Counted from the first letter of the stretch, positions 35,468 through 45,181 are shown. The stretch: DNA of 61,231 nucleotides from Rhizobacter sp. (GCA_025350965.1 JANXWV010000130.1:1-61231); one strand, 5' to 3'. Notes: generated by a model from the letters alone, not told the origin. Program-made: numbers and translations.

Positions 35468-36340
35468 TCAGGTCGGCGTGTACGCCAGCCGCACGTAGAT
35501 CGGCGCAAATGCTTCGGCCTGCGTCACTTCGAGCAGGTGCTCGCGCGCCAGTTCGAGCAGCGCGATGAAGGTGACCACCAGCACCTGCGGCCCGCGCGTC
35601 ACGTCGAACAGGTCTTCGAACATCGCGAAGCGCCGGCCCTGAAGCGCGCGCAGCACGATGCTCATGTGCTCACGAACGCTCAACTGCTCGCGTGTGATGT
35701 GGTGGTGCTGGGTCAGCTTGGCGCGCTTCAGGATATCGGCCCAGGCGGCTCGCAACTCGTCGGCGTCCACGTCCGGGAAGCGCGGCGCGATCGACTGCTC
35801 GATCACCACCTGCGCGCGCAGGAAGTCGCGCCCGAGCAGCGGCAACGCGTCGATGCGCGCGGCGGCGAGCTTCATCTGCTCGTACTCGATGAGCCGGCGC
35901 ACCAGCTCGGCACGCGGGTCTTCCGGCTCGGCGCCATCGAGGCTCTTCTTGGGCGGCAGCAGCATGCGCGACTTGATCTCGATCAGCATTGCCGCCATCA
36001 GCAGGTAGTCGCTGGCGAGTTCGAGGTTGGTCTTGCGGATCTGCTCGACATACGCCAGGTACTGGCGCGTGACACTCGCCATCGGGATGTCGAGGATGTT
36101 GAAGTTCTGCTTGCGGATCAGGTACAGCAGCAGGTCGAGCGGGCCCTCGAACGCTTCGAGGAACAACTGCAGCGCATCCGGCGGGATGTACAGGTCGGTG
36201 GGCATCGAGAACAGCGGCTCGCCATAGAGGCGGGCCACCGCGATGTTGTCGACAACAACCGGGCCGTGCGGCTCGAGCGCTTCGTTCGGGGCACGCATGC
36301 CGAGTTCAGGCACCTCGGGTGCCACCACGTCATCGCTCAT
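35468..36340 (-). CDS. scpA: Segregation and condensation protein A
   Basis: A 290-aa kleisin subunit of the SMC-ScpAB condensin, which bridges SMC heads during chromosome segregation. The characteristic N-terminal region is FLEAFEGPLDLLLYLIRKQNFN with VTRQYLAYVEQIRKTNLELASDYLLMAAMLIEIKS continuing (only the first part is quoted), and LLPPKK. The C-terminal winged-helix part includes DLFDVTRGPQVLVVTFIALLELARE. The N-terminal 80 residues are longer than in many species. I chose ATG 36340. It is followed 20 bp upstream by the DUF3460 gene on the same strand. Confidence 0.92.
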   Translation of the reverse strand: MSDDVVAPEVPELGMRAPNEALEPHGPVVVDNIAVARLYGEPLFSMPTDLYIPPDALQLFLEAFEGPLDLLLYLIRKQNFNILDIPMASVTRQYLAYVEQIRKTNLELASDYLLMAAMLIEIKSRMLLPPKKSLDGAEPEDPRAELVRRLIEYEQMKLAAARIDALPLLGRDFLRAQVVIEQSIAPRFPDVDADELRAAWADILKRAKLTQHHHITREQLSVREHMSIVLRALQGRRFAMFEDLFDVTRGPQVLVVTFIALLELAREHLLEVTQAEAFAPIYVRLAYTPT

Positions 36341-36360
36341 GGCTTGCCGCGCGTTGTGGG

Positions 36361-36561
36361 TCAGCCCTTGGTCTGGTAGACGTAGGGCTGTTGCGGCACG
36401 GTGCCGTCCTGGTATTCGGCCTGGGCCTCGCGGTCGATGCGCTTGTCCCACAGCAGGGCGCGGCCCTGGCGTTGTTCTTCTTCGAGCGTGGGCTTGTTGG
36501 CCTTCAGCGTGCTGATGAACGACGTGACGTCGGAGGTGTAGGCTTTCCAGAACAGCGGCAT
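36361..36561 (-). CDS. DUF3460 family small protein
   Basis: A 66-aa conserved protein typical of betaproteobacteria: MPLFWKAYTSDVTSFISTLK followed by KANKPTLEEEQRQGRALLWD and a C-terminal PQQPYVYQTKG. Function is unknown. It lies directly upstream of scpA, a common arrangement in Burkholderiales. The start is ATG 36561; a longer open frame to 36723 runs through the divergent lipoprotein gene and is rejected. Confidence 0.88.
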   Translation of the reverse strand: MPLFWKAYTSDVTSFISTLKANKPTLEEEQRQGRALLWDKRIDREAQAEYQDGTVPQQPYVYQTKG

Positions 36562-36622
36562 GGGTGGGAGCGCTCGCGCGGCGGTCTCTGAATGGTGAGT
36601 GTTGATTTTAACGGGGATGACG

Positions 36623-37147
36623 ATGCAGAAGAACGCTGGCGTTTCACGGCGCGTGTGGGTGGTCGGGTCGATGTTGTCGGCGCCGCTGTTGGCGCTCTTG
36701 GTCGCCTGTGACCCGCAGCGCATCTCGGAACTGGAAGAAGGCCTTGCGAACGAGGCCGATGTGCGTGCCAGGTTCGGCGAGCCCGCTGCGATCTACACCG
36801 ACGAAACCGGCAGCCGCACTTTCGAGTACCCGCGCCAGCCGGCCGGTCAGGTGAACTACATGATCACCATCGGCCCGGACGGAAAGATGAGCGCGCTGAG
36901 CCAGGTGCTGAAGGCAGCGAACTTTGCCAAGGTGGTATCGGGTTGGGACAAGGCCCAGGTGCGCCGCTTGCTCGGCCGGCCGGCCAAGGCGCAGCGCTAC
37001 GCGCTGAAGCAGATCGAGGTCTGGGACTGGCGCTTTGCGGAAGGCAACGAGGCGAAGCTGTTCTCGGTGACCTTCGACAACGACGGGCGCGTCACCGGCA
37101 CCGGCACCGCGATCGACGAATTGGTGCCGGGCGGCGGCAAGTCGTAG
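36623..37147 (+). CDS. BamE/SmpA-like outer-membrane lipoprotein
   Basis: A 174-aa lipoprotein. The signal peptide ends in the lipobox LLVAC (Cys29). RISELEEGLANEADVRARFGEPAAIY has the BamE/SmpA/OmlA repeat pattern, and a second similar unit, VVSGWDKAQVRRLLGRPAKAQRY, follows near residue 105, so the protein contains two tandem SmpA-like units. BamE-like proteins assist outer-membrane protein assembly. I chose ATG 36623 with GGGGA a few bases before it; ATG 36617 is also possible. It is divergent from DUF3460. Confidence 0.85.
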   Translation: MQKNAGVSRRVWVVGSMLSAPLLALLVACDPQRISELEEGLANEADVRARFGEPAAIYTDETGSRTFEYPRQPAGQVNYMITIGPDGKMSALSQVLKAANFAKVVSGWDKAQVRRLLGRPAKAQRYALKQIEVWDWRFAEGNEAKLFSVTFDNDGRVTGTGTAIDELVPGGGKS

Positions 37148-37179
37148 GGCTGCGTCGAGGCCGGGCATCGAGCCCAGGC

Positions 37180-37851
37180 TCAAGCCTCGACGCGCCGCAG
37201 CGCCTGCCCGTCTTTCAGGAAGCCGTGCGGCTCACCCATCACCCAGCGGGCCAGTTCGTCCATGCGGGCGGTGCCCACCTCGAACGCCGGGAACTCGACC
37301 GTCACGGTCTCGAAGCCGTCGAGGTTGATCAGCTCGAAGCGCACCCGCCCCACGTCGTGTTCGGGCGTGATGTTGATGGCGGCTTTGAAGTCGGCCACCA
37401 ACTCGTAGCGCATCTCCAGGAGCTTGGCGGTGTCCGGGTTGCGCACCGCTTCGGTGTGCACCTGCGCGCCGCTGCGGCGCAGGCGGGATTCGAGCTGCTC
37501 GATGTCGGGCAGGAAGTTCTTCGTCAGTGACAGCCGGGTGCCGCTCGCCAGCTTCCAGCGCAGCGCCACAGCGCCGAACACGTCGGCGCCGCGCAACGTC
37601 TTGCGCCGCGCGTCGGCGCGGAAGTCGCCGAGCTGCAAGCCCTCGAACACATGCTTGCGGTCGAGCCGGAACGCCACCTTCGAGCGCGGGCGCAGCACGT
37701 TGAGCTGCTGCGCCAGCGTGCCGAAGTAGGCGCCGGCGGTGCGGCAGGCGGCGTCGGTCAACTGCGCGTTGCGGTCGAGCGCACCGGTGTCGGTTTGCTG
37801 CGCGGCTTTCGCGGCGTCGGCCTGGCGTTTGAGGTCGTCTAGGAATCCCAC
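37180..37851 (-). CDS. Conserved hypothetical protein
   Basis: A 223-aa soluble protein I do not recognise beyond similarity to uncharacterised Burkholderiales proteins. It has no signal peptide or membrane segment. The N-terminus is a charged helix (GFLDDLKRQADAAKAAQQ), and the middle has alternating strands (GADVFGAVALRWKL, VGRVRFELINLDGFETVTVEF). Its start is ATG 37851, shortly upstream of and divergent from the CYTH-CHAD gene. Confidence 0.75.
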   Translation of the reverse strand: MGFLDDLKRQADAAKAAQQTDTGALDRNAQLTDAACRTAGAYFGTLAQQLNVLRPRSKVAFRLDRKHVFEGLQLGDFRADARRKTLRGADVFGAVALRWKLASGTRLSLTKNFLPDIEQLESRLRRSGAQVHTEAVRNPDTAKLLEMRYELVADFKAAINITPEHDVGRVRFELINLDGFETVTVEFPAFEVGTARMDELARWVMGEPHGFLKDGQALRRVEA

Positions 37852-37965
37852 AGGTGGCTCGGGCGGTGGCCGGAAGACATGACAACACGAGCTTATCGCA
37901 GCGCATCCTGCGCTCGATCAAGGCGATTCATCAAGGATCGTGGGATGGTCTGGCACGATCCCGTC

Positions 37966-39543
37966 ATGCATGAAACCGAACTGAAGTTCCAGGTGCCCGC
38001 CAGCGCGCGGGTGGCTGTGGCCCAGGCCGTGGCCGGGCGCACGCCGGCGCGCCGCGTGCGCCTGCAGGCGGCGTACGTGGATACGCCCGCGCGCCTCCTC
38101 GCGCAGGCCGGCCTCGCACTGCGTGTGCGCCGCGAAGGGCGGCTGTGGGTGCAGACGCTGAAAGGCGCCGGTGCCGACGGCATGACGCGCTTCGAGCACA
38201 ACGTGTCGCTGGGCACCGGCCCTGATGCGCCGGTGGCCGACCCGTCGCGCCATGCCGGAACGCCTGTCGGCGAGCGCCTGCTGGCGCTGCTGGCGAGCCA
38301 CTCTGCCGAGGGCTTGAGCGTGCGTTTCTCCACCGACCTGATGCGCCGCACGCGCCTCGTGCGCAGCGAACACGGCGTGGTGGAACTGGCATTCGACGAA
38401 GGCTTCGTGGCGGCTGGCGACGGCCACGACCACGCCACGCGCATGAGGCTTTGCGAGCTGGAGATCGAACTCAAGCGCGGCTCGCCCCAGGCCGTGATCG
38501 ACACCGCCCGGCGCTGGCTGCCACGCCACGGCCTGTGGCTCGACAGCCGCAGCAAGGCCGAGCGCGGCGACATGCTGGCGCGCGGGGTCGCTGTGGCTGC
38601 TCCGCGAACGGCGCAAGCGGTGGCGCTCGCCAAGCCGCAAGCGCTGATCGACGCCCGCCGGCAGGTGCTGCGTTCGTGCGCCGACCAGGTCGTCGTCAAC
38701 GCCAGCCAGGTGGCTGCGGGCGGGCATGGCGACGAGCATGTGCACCAGCTGCGCGTGGGCCTGCGGCGGCTGCGCACCGCGCTGCAGCTGTTCGCTGCGG
38801 CCGATGCCGATGCGGCGGCGGTGGCGTGTGCAGCGGCCATCGACGATGGCGCCGCTGCGCTGTTCCGCAGCCTCGGCGGCCTGCGCGATGCGGCCGTGAC
38901 CGACAGTGCGTTCAGCGCCGATCTGGCAGCGGCGCTGCACAGCGCCGGCGTGGCCGGCGAGGCGCCGCTCGCGTCCGCCCGCGAGCCCGGCGCCGCAGCC
39001 GCCGCCGCCGCCGTCCCTGCGGTCACCACAGCCACGGCCTTGGTCCGGTCAGCCGCGGCGCAAGGCTTGTTGCTGGACCTGCTCGCCGCGACGAGTTCCG
39101 CGCCAGTCGACGGTGAATCCGCCAGGGAAAGCCCGCCCGCGCAGCCGCCGAAGACGCGCGCTGTGCTTGCGCGTCAGATCGCCCGCTGGCACCGCAAGGC
39201 GGCCGCCGATGCCAAGGCCTGGGCGACACTCGACGATGCCGGCCGCCACCGCCTGCGCAAGCGCATCAAACGGCTGCGCTATGCGGTGGAGTTCAGCGCC
39301 GCGCTGTTCCCCACCGGACGGGTGCGCCGCTACCTGCGGCCGTTGCGCCAGTTGCAGGACCGGCTGGGCGAGATCAACGACGTGGTGGTGGCGATCGTGG
39401 CGCATCGCGCCCGTGCCGATGCCGACCCGCACGCCATGTTCGCGCTTGGCTTTCTCGCGGCGCGGCGAGACGCGCTGCTGGCGCAGGTCGAGCCGGCGAC
39501 GAGGGGCTTTGCGCGGGTCAAGGGGTTCTGGAAGGCGCGTTGA
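37966..39543 (+). CDS. CYTH-CHAD domain protein
   Basis: A 525-aa protein with an N-terminal CYTH domain (about 1-200; ETELKFQV is the ExExK signature) and a C-terminal CHAD domain (about 225-515; helical with conserved His, for example EHVHQLRVGLRRLRTAL, RLRKRIKRLRYAVEF). The CYTH fold cleaves inorganic triphosphate; CHAD domains bind polyphosphate. Such fusions act in phosphate metabolism and associate with polyphosphate granules. The CHAD part has an Ala/Pro-rich insertion (about 345-400). I chose ATG 37966; ATG 37945 is an alternative. Confidence 0.9.
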   Translation: MHETELKFQVPASARVAVAQAVAGRTPARRVRLQAAYVDTPARLLAQAGLALRVRREGRLWVQTLKGAGADGMTRFEHNVSLGTGPDAPVADPSRHAGTPVGERLLALLASHSAEGLSVRFSTDLMRRTRLVRSEHGVVELAFDEGFVAAGDGHDHATRMRLCELEIELKRGSPQAVIDTARRWLPRHGLWLDSRSKAERGDMLARGVAVAAPRTAQAVALAKPQALIDARRQVLRSCADQVVVNASQVAAGGHGDEHVHQLRVGLRRLRTALQLFAAADADAAAVACAAAIDDGAAALFRSLGGLRDAAVTDSAFSADLAAALHSAGVAGEAPLASAREPGAAAAAAAVPAVTTATALVRSAAAQGLLLDLLAATSSAPVDGESARESPPAQPPKTRAVLARQIARWHRKAAADAKAWATLDDAGRHRLRKRIKRLRYAVEFSAALFPTGRVRRYLRPLRQLQDRLGEINDVVVAIVAHRARADADPHAMFALGFLAARRDALLAQVEPATRGFARVKGFWKAR

Positions 39544-39560
39544 GCAACGCGTTCATCAAC

Positions 39561-40445
39561 TCAACGCAGCTCGCGGCCCATCAACCTTTCCAGCACCCCG
39601 CGCGGCGACAAGCCCGGCTGCTGTTGCTTCGCGGCGTCGAGATAGAACGTCTGCTCCAGCATGTGCTGCCCACCCATCGCGGCGTGCAGCACCTGGTCGC
39701 TGAACACCACCCATGTGGTCCCCGGCGCGAAGTTCACTGCGGCCTGCGGGCTGTCGCGCTGGAAGCCGGCGTCGGCCTTGGCGCGGTCGTGCAGTTGCAG
39801 CATCACGTGGTCGTACTCGGTGCGACGGCGCTTGGTCACACCGCTGCGTTCCAGCAGCCACGCCGAGCCCGGCAACGGGCGCTTGATGTGATCGAGATAG
39901 CGTTTCGCGTGCGCCTCGAACGGCTCGCCAACGCGCCACTGGCGCGGCTGGCCGCTCGGGTTGACGTTGCAGAACACGCGCAGCAGCCGCGTGCCGTGCA
40001 TCGGGTTGCTCGGGAAGGCGTCGATGTGCAGTCGGGTGTCATCCTTGCGCCAGCTCGTCGCGCGGCCGGCCACGTCGACCGGGCGGAACGATGTGTTGCC
40101 TCGCACCAGCGCGCCACGGTAGTGCGGGAACAGGCGCAGCGCCAAGCGCTCGCTCAGCTCGGCGTAGCGCGCGATCATGGCCTTGAGCGCGGCCAGTTCG
40201 CTGGCCGTGCCGGCTGCGCCGCGCATGTCGCCCACAGGCCAGCGCAGCGAGATGTTCTTCGCCCGTCCGTCGGCGAAGCGCGGGTTCAGGAAGCGCAACT
40301 CCGACTCCATCAGCACGAACGGCAAGCGCGGGAAGCGCAGCACCGCGCCGCCTTCGACGGTGGCCTCGACGGCGCGCGTGGGCCCGTCGTCGGCCCAGGT
40401 GGTGTCGGGGAACTCTTGGACCGGTGTGACGTCGAGGCTGCCCAT
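39561..40445 (-). CDS. Kdo hydroxylase (Fe(II)/2-oxoglutarate dioxygenase family)
   Basis: A 294-aa protein. The HxD motif HIDAFPSNPMHGTRLLR near residue 140, and the distal His in SDQVLHAAMGG near 260, form the usual iron facial triad. The family oxidises Kdo to Ko in lipopolysaccharide core (KdoO of Burkholderia and Yersinia). FLNPRFADGRAKNISLR near residue 50 is a family phrase. It acts on outer-membrane lipid A-core at the inner-membrane cytoplasmic face. The start is ATG 40445. It lies 34 bp after metG on the same strand and its stop is 17 bp from the end of the CHAD gene. Confidence 0.88.
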   Translation of the reverse strand: MGSLDVTPVQEFPDTTWADDGPTRAVEATVEGGAVLRFPRLPFVLMESELRFLNPRFADGRAKNISLRWPVGDMRGAAGTASELAALKAMIARYAELSERLALRLFPHYRGALVRGNTSFRPVDVAGRATSWRKDDTRLHIDAFPSNPMHGTRLLRVFCNVNPSGQPRQWRVGEPFEAHAKRYLDHIKRPLPGSAWLLERSGVTKRRRTEYDHVMLQLHDRAKADAGFQRDSPQAAVNFAPGTTWVVFSDQVLHAAMGGQHMLEQTFYLDAAKQQQPGLSPRGVLERLMGRELR

Positions 40446-40479
40446 GGGCGGGTACTGCGGGTGCTGCGGGTGGGGCGGG

Positions 40480-42540
40480 TCAGCGAACCCGCATGCCGGG
40501 TGTGGCACCGGCCCACGGCTCCAGGATGTAGAGGCCGGGCTCGGCCTCGTCGGCATGCGAAGCGGCGAGAACCATGCCTTCGCTGACGCCGAACTTCATC
40601 TTGCGCGGCGCAAGGTTGGCCACGACCACGGTGAACTTGCCGACCAGTTGCTCGGGCGTGTAGGCCGACTGGATGCCGCTGAACACGTTGCGCATCTTTC
40701 CCTCGCCCACGTCGAGTGTCAGCCGCAGCAACTTGGTCGAGCCCTCGACACGCGCGCATTCGGTGATGTGCGCAATGCGCAGGTCGATCTTCGCGAAGTC
40801 ATCGACCTTGATCTCGGGTGCGATGGGCTCGCCGCCGGGTGGCGGCAGTTCGATCACCGGCGGCGCGAGCAGCGCGTCGAGCTGCTTCGCGTCGACGCGC
40901 TGCATCAGGTGCGCGTACTCGCCGATGGGGTGTGCGCCCAGCGCGCGGTCGGCGTCGGCGAAGTTCATCGGCGCCACGCGCAGGAACGCCTCGACCTGTG
41001 CGGTAAGCGCCGGCAGCACCGGCTTCAGGTAGATCGTGAGCACGCGGAAGGCTTCGATGCACACGGTGCACACGTCGTGCAGCACGGCCTCCTGGCCGGC
41101 CACGCGGGCCAGTTCCCAGGGCTTGTTCTGATCGACGTATTCATTCACGCGGTCGGCCAGCAGCATGACTTCGCGCAGTGCCTTGGCGAACTCGCGGTCT
41201 TCGTACAAGGCCGCGACCGTGGCGCGGTGCGCGCGCAGGCCATCGAGCAGCACGCGGCCTTCCACGCCCACGTCGGCCGAGAGCTGGCCACCGAAGCGTT
41301 TGGTCAGGAACCCCGCCGCGCGGCTGGCGATGTTGATGTACTTGCCCACCAGGTCGCTGTTGACCCGCGCCATGAAGTCATCGGGGTTGAAGTCGATGTC
41401 TTCGACATGCGCGTTCAGCTTCGCGGCGATGTAGTACCGCAGCCACTCGGCGTTCATGCCGAGTTCCAGGTACTTCAGCGGCGAGATGCCGGTGCCGCGA
41501 CTCTTGCTCATCTTCTCGCCGCTGACTTGCAGGAAGCCGTGCACGTTGATGTGCGCGGGCGTCTTGCGCCCGCTGAAGTGCAGCATCGCCGGCCAGAACA
41601 GCGTGTGGAAGGTGATGATGTCTTTGCCGATGAAGTGGATCTGCTCGACCTGGGGGTCGGCCATGAACGCGTCGAAGTCGTCGCGCCCGAGCTTGGCGAA
41701 GTGGCTCTTGAGCGACGCGAGGTAGCCCACCGGTGCGTCGAGCCAGACGTAGAAGTACTTGCCCGGCGCGTCGGGGATCTCGATGCCGAAGTAAGGCGCG
41801 TCGCGGGAGATGTCCCAGTCGTTCAGGCCGGCACGGCCGTCGGCGTCGACCGCGAACCATTCCTTGATCTTGTTCAGCACCTCGGGTTGCAGCGTGCCTG
41901 CAGTCGTGGTCCATTCCTTCAGGAAGTCGACACAGCGCGGCGACGACAGCTTGAAGAAGTAGTGGTCGCTCGACTTGCGCACCGGCGCCGCGCCGGTCAG
42001 TGTGGAATAGGGGTGCTTCAGGTCGGTGGCCGAATACACCGCGCCGCAGTTCTCGCAGTTGTCGCCGTACTGGTCTTTGGTGCCGCACTTCGGGCACTCG
42101 CCTTTGATGTAGCGGTCGGGCAGGAACATGCCCTTCACCGGGTCGTAGAACTGCTCGACGCTGCGCACGTCGATCAGCCCCTGCTCGCGCAGCGCCCGGT
42201 AGATGTCTTGCGCGAGCGCGTGGTTCTCGGGCGCGTCGGTCGAGTGCCAGTTGTCGAAGCCGATGTGAAAGCCGTCGAGGTACTGCTTCCGCCCGTCCGC
42301 GATTTGCGCCACGAAGGCCTGCGGCGTCAGGCCCGCTTTCTCGGCCGCGATCATGATGGGCGCGCCGTGCGCGTCGTCGGCGCAAACGAAGTGCACCTCC
42401 ATGGGGGACCCGTCGTCGTTCGTGCGCATGCGTTGGAAGCGCACCCAGATGTCGGCCTGGATGTACTCCATCATGTGCCCGACATGGAACGGCGCATTGG
42501 CGTAGGGCAGGGCGGTGGTCACGAAGAGCTTGCGGGTCAT
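40480..42540 (-). CDS. metG: Methionyl-tRNA synthetase
   Basis: A 686-aa class I synthetase. It has the HIGH-type motif [10 protein letters not shown], a zinc knuckle [25 protein letters not shown] near residue 342, and a C-terminal EMAPII/Trbp111-like tRNA-binding domain ([31 protein letters not shown]). It charges tRNA-Met and so is essential. The 3' end is followed by the Kdo hydroxylase gene. Confidence 0.97.
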   Translation of the reverse strand: MTRKLFVTTALPYANAPFHVGHMMEYIQADIWVRFQRMRTNDDGSPMEVHFVCADDAHGAPIMIAAEKAGLTPQAFVAQIADGRKQYLDGFHIGFDNWHSTDAPENHALAQDIYRALREQGLIDVRSVEQFYDPVKGMFLPDRYIKGECPKCGTKDQYGDNCENCGAVYSATDLKHPYSTLTGAAPVRKSSDHYFFKLSSPRCVDFLKEWTTTAGTLQPEVLNKIKEWFAVDADGRAGLNDWDISRDAPYFGIEIPDAPGKYFYVWLDAPVGYLASLKSHFAKLGRDDFDAFMADPQVEQIHFIGKDIITFHTLFWPAMLHFSGRKTPAHINVHGFLQVSGEKMSKSRGTGISPLKYLELGMNAEWLRYYIAAKLNAHVEDIDFNPDDFMARVNSDLVGKYINIASRAAGFLTKRFGGQLSADVGVEGRVLLDGLRAHRATVAALYEDREFAKALREVMLLADRVNEYVDQNKPWELARVAGQEAVLHDVCTVCIEAFRVLTIYLKPVLPALTAQVEAFLRVAPMNFADADRALGAHPIGEYAHLMQRVDAKQLDALLAPPVIELPPPGGEPIAPEIKVDDFAKIDLRIAHITECARVEGSTKLLRLTLDVGEGKMRNVFSGIQSAYTPEQLVGKFTVVVANLAPRKMKFGVSEGMVLAASHADEAEPGLYILEPWAGATPGMRVR

Positions 42541-42631
42541 GACTGCATTTTAGGTGGCGCTGCCGTCGGCCAGCGCAGGTCGGCCAGCGCAGAGTGGCGC
42601 GGGCCCGGGCAGGCCGCGGTGAAGCGGGGCC

Positions 42632-43624
42632 TTACCTTGCGGGTGCAGCAACCGCAGGCGACGCCAACGCCCCGGCAGGTGAAGTGCAGTCGACCCGCCA
42701 GCCGGCGGGGCCGCGCGCCCGGTCTTCGAGCACCGCCCAGACCGATTGCAAACGGTCTTCTGCGGCGCTTCGCAATTGATGATCGACCGCCGCGAAGGTC
42801 ATGGCGCAGTAGCCTGCGGCTCGCCGCTGCGCGCGTTGGCCGAACTGCGTGTAGGCCGCCTCGGGGATCAGCGCATCGCCTGCCGACCACGCGTGCAGCA
42901 GCGGCCGGGGGTCGGCCAGCAGCGGTGCGGCGAGCGGCCAAGCGGCCAGGTCGTGCCAATAGCGCCACGAGCGGCCTGCGAACACAGCGGGGCCTTCGGG
43001 CTCGGCGCCTTGCGCGCGGGCCATCAGCGCGTCCCATGCGGGCTCGGCGTCGAGGCGGCGGGCTTGCAGCCGGCCCACGACCGCAGGATCCAGGCCGGCG
43101 TGGGCCACCATGACGAGCAGCACCGCGTCCGGAAACGCGGCGGCCAGGCGGGGCAGCAACTCGGCGCCCTCCGACAGGCCGACGAGCACGAGCGGCAGCG
43201 GCGTCACAGTCGCGGCGTGCGCACTCGGCTCTGCCAGCGCAGCGCTCAGTTGAACGGCGAGGTCGGCCCAGGCCGACAGCGCATCGGCCTGCACGAACGC
43301 GTTGCTGCACGCTGATTCGCCACCTGGCGGGGCCGCGCCGAGCAGCGGCTTTTGCAGCAACACGACCTGCGCGTGCAACAGCCCGGCAAACATGCGGTCG
43401 GCCGACGCCGCCAGCGGCTCACAGCCCGAGCCGGGCACGACGATGACGCGGAAGCGCAGCGGTGCCGCGATCGCATCACGCACCAGCGCTTGCCCGGCCA
43501 GGCCGGCGGGGGTGCGGTCGGTGAACGCGGGCAGCGCGGTACCCGTTGCTTCGGCCGCAACGGTTGCGCCCATGCTCAACGCGAGGGCGGCAGCGCACGC
43601 TGCAACTCGCGCGGCGCACTGCAT
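42632..43624 (-). CDS. Secreted protein with an alpha/beta-hydrolase-like fold
   Basis: A 330-aa protein with a signal peptide (ACAAALALSMGATVAAEA). The mature part shows an alpha/beta-hydrolase pattern: strand and loop RVIVVPGSGCEPL, nucleophile elbow LVGLSEGAELLP, and a late DHQLRS His. Cys in GSGCEP and ESACSN may form disulfides in the periplasm. I do not recognise a specific family. It is the last gene of the cluster with CsgG-like, LpoB-like and COG3014-like genes on the same strand, 40 bp after the CsgG-like gene, and could act on cell-wall or envelope esters; this is inference. Confidence 0.65.
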   Translation of the reverse strand: MQCAARVAACAAALALSMGATVAAEATGTALPAFTDRTPAGLAGQALVRDAIAAPLRFRVIVVPGSGCEPLAASADRMFAGLLHAQVVLLQKPLLGAAPPGGESACSNAFVQADALSAWADLAVQLSAALAEPSAHAATVTPLPLVLVGLSEGAELLPRLAAAFPDAVLLVMVAHAGLDPAVVGRLQARRLDAEPAWDALMARAQGAEPEGPAVFAGRSWRYWHDLAAWPLAAPLLADPRPLLHAWSAGDALIPEAAYTQFGQRAQRRAAGYCAMTFAAVDHQLRSAAEDRLQSVWAVLEDRARGPAGWRVDCTSPAGALASPAVAAPAR

Positions 43625-43664
43625 CACCGGGCGCCGGCGGTGCCTTGCGCCGCCCGGGCGGGGC

Positions 43665-44543
43665 TCACTTGAAGACTTGAACGCTCTCGGTCTTCGCCGG
43701 CACCGCCGCTGGCGCGCTGCCTTCGGTGCGTGGCGCGTTTACCGGGCGCATCTGGCGCGCCATGCCGCCTTCGGCCAGCGCGATCTGCTCGGAGAACTGC
43801 TCGAACACGTTGTCGGCCAGGCTCTTCGAGGTTTCGCGGATCACCTTGCCGCGATTCGGCGGCAGGATATCGCCGCGCATCGACAGCAGCTTGGTGTCGG
43901 AGCCCGCACCCTGGGCCGAGAACGCGGCCTTGATCTCGAAGGTCTTGGTACTGATGAGCGAGAAGTCGGCCACCAGATCCAGGCTGTAGACGTGGCTCGC
44001 GTTGGCCGTGCCCTGGATGGGCGACAGGCTGTCACGGAACTGCAGGCTGGTGAGGGTGCCGAACAGCACGTAGTCGGCGCCGCTGAACTCGCCCTTGCGG
44101 ATGCGCGCCACGATGTCGGTGACCTGCGGCTGCCTGTAAGGCGTGGCGACCTTGCCGGTCTTCATCTGGTTGAGCACCTGCTCGGCCTTGGTCGGCTGCG
44201 GTGCGCCGCTGTCGAAGGCCTTGCCCTGCACCAGGCGGAAGGTGCTGCCCTTGAGCAGCGAGCCCTTCACGTCGTTCGTGAACGAGCCCAGCTCGCGCTG
44301 TTCGACGTAGCTGTACTGGCCCGCCACGTAGGTGCCCTGGCCCTGGTAGTTGGCCGACACGCTGTTGCGGTTCGCGCTCAACGCGGCGCTCTCCTTGATG
44401 GTCGCCACTTCGAAGTACTGGGCCACCTCTTGCGTGTAGGCCAGGTCGGTGACTGCGATGCGTGGCTGCGCTTGCACGCTGGCTGCGGCGAGCAGCCACA
44501 GTGCGAAGGCCCACAGTGCTTTGATGCTCGGCGTGGTCGTCAT
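43665..44543 (-). CDS. CsgG/LpoB-fold periplasmic protein
   Basis: A 292-aa exported protein. The signal peptide ends at VQAQPRIA, without a lipobox, so it is soluble. PRIAVTDLAYTQEVAQYFEVAT starts the CsgG-type first strand. The segment YVLFGTLTSLQFRDSLSP (about 178-195) resembles the strand pairs of CsgG/LpoB-fold lipoproteins. The C-terminus is Ala/Pro-rich. Similarity to CsgG is weak and I rely on context: the next gene upstream on the same strand is LpoB-like. Role unknown; possibly envelope secretion or peptidoglycan synthesis control. Confidence 0.6.
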   Translation of the reverse strand: MTTTPSIKALWAFALWLLAAASVQAQPRIAVTDLAYTQEVAQYFEVATIKESAALSANRNSVSANYQGQGTYVAGQYSYVEQRELGSFTNDVKGSLLKGSTFRLVQGKAFDSGAPQPTKAEQVLNQMKTGKVATPYRQPQVTDIVARIRKGEFSGADYVLFGTLTSLQFRDSLSPIQGTANASHVYSLDLVADFSLISTKTFEIKAAFSAQGAGSDTKLLSMRGDILPPNRGKVIRETSKSLADNVFEQFSEQIALAEGGMARQMRPVNAPRTEGSAPAAVPAKTESVQVFK

Positions 44544-44554
44544 GGTGGTCCCCT

Positions 44555-45181
44555 TCAGCGCTTGGTGGTCTTGCGAATCTCTTTCTCGTCCTGCCATTCG
44601 ATCGTGCCTTCCTGCACGTCGAACAGCTTCAGCGTGAACTTGTAGTACACGTCCTTCGTCGCGTTGTTCTGCTTGACGATGCTCGTCAGCTCGCCTTCGA
44701 CGCTGAACTTCGCCGCCGTCATCTGGCCGACCTTGGCGGTGGTGCCCTGTTTGTACAGGCCGCTCTGGTTCTGGCGCGTGAGCTCGTCCACGCCGGGCTG
44801 CATTTCCGAGATCGAGCGCGTGAAGCGCACCTTGCCCGACTTGACCAGCGCGGTCTGGATCGAGTTCATCACGTTCGTCGTGTCGATGTACTCGCTGGTC
44901 TTGTTCTTGACGGTCGAGATCGTGACCGTCGGGCGGCCCGTGAAGATGCCGGTTTCCAGCAGGCTGCCGACCATCTTCTCGGCAATCATCTGCAGGTCGG
45001 TGGAGCCGAACTCGTTGGTCACCAGTTCCACGCCCTTGGCGTCGCCGTAGTTGGTGGTCTGGCGGTCGAAGCGAATCACCGGCGAGGCGACCTTCTTGGT
45101 CTCGCAGCCGGTGGCCAGCACGGCGATGCCGGCAAGCGCCAGCAGCAGCACGCGGCGCGGGTGTTGGGGAGTGGGGTGCAT
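44555..45181 (-). CDS. LpoB-like outer-membrane lipoprotein (penicillin-binding-protein activator)
   Basis: A 208-aa lipoprotein. The lipobox LATGC puts the acylated Cys at residue 26. The body fits the LpoB/YcfM family: FGSTDLQMIAEKMVGSLLETGIF, NVMNSIQTALVKSGKVRF and SVEGELTSIVKQ. LpoB reaches through the periplasm to activate PBP1B in Gammaproteobacteria; a betaproteobacterial homologue may regulate another synthase. ATG 45181 is preceded by GGAG; the in-frame TTG 45199 is an unlikely start. It lies 11 bp upstream of the CsgG-like gene. Confidence 0.8.
   Translation of the reverse strand: MHPTPQHPRRVLLLALAGIAVLATGCETKKVASPVIRFDRQTTNYGDAKGVELVTNEFGSTDLQMIAEKMVGSLLETGIFTGRPTVTISTVKNKTSEYIDTTNVMNSIQTALVKSGKVRFTRSISEMQPGVDELTRQNQSGLYKQGTTAKVGQMTAAKFSVEGELTSIVKQNNATKDVYYKFTLKLFDVQEGTIEWQDEKEIRKTTKR

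Noticed and set aside
40177..43113. Very long plus-strand open frame opposite metG and the hydrolase-like gene
   Set aside because: It is antisense to a clear methionyl-tRNA synthetase with all motifs. Its translation has no recognisable domain and is rich in Arg, Val and His, as expected for the reverse strand of a high-GC gene.
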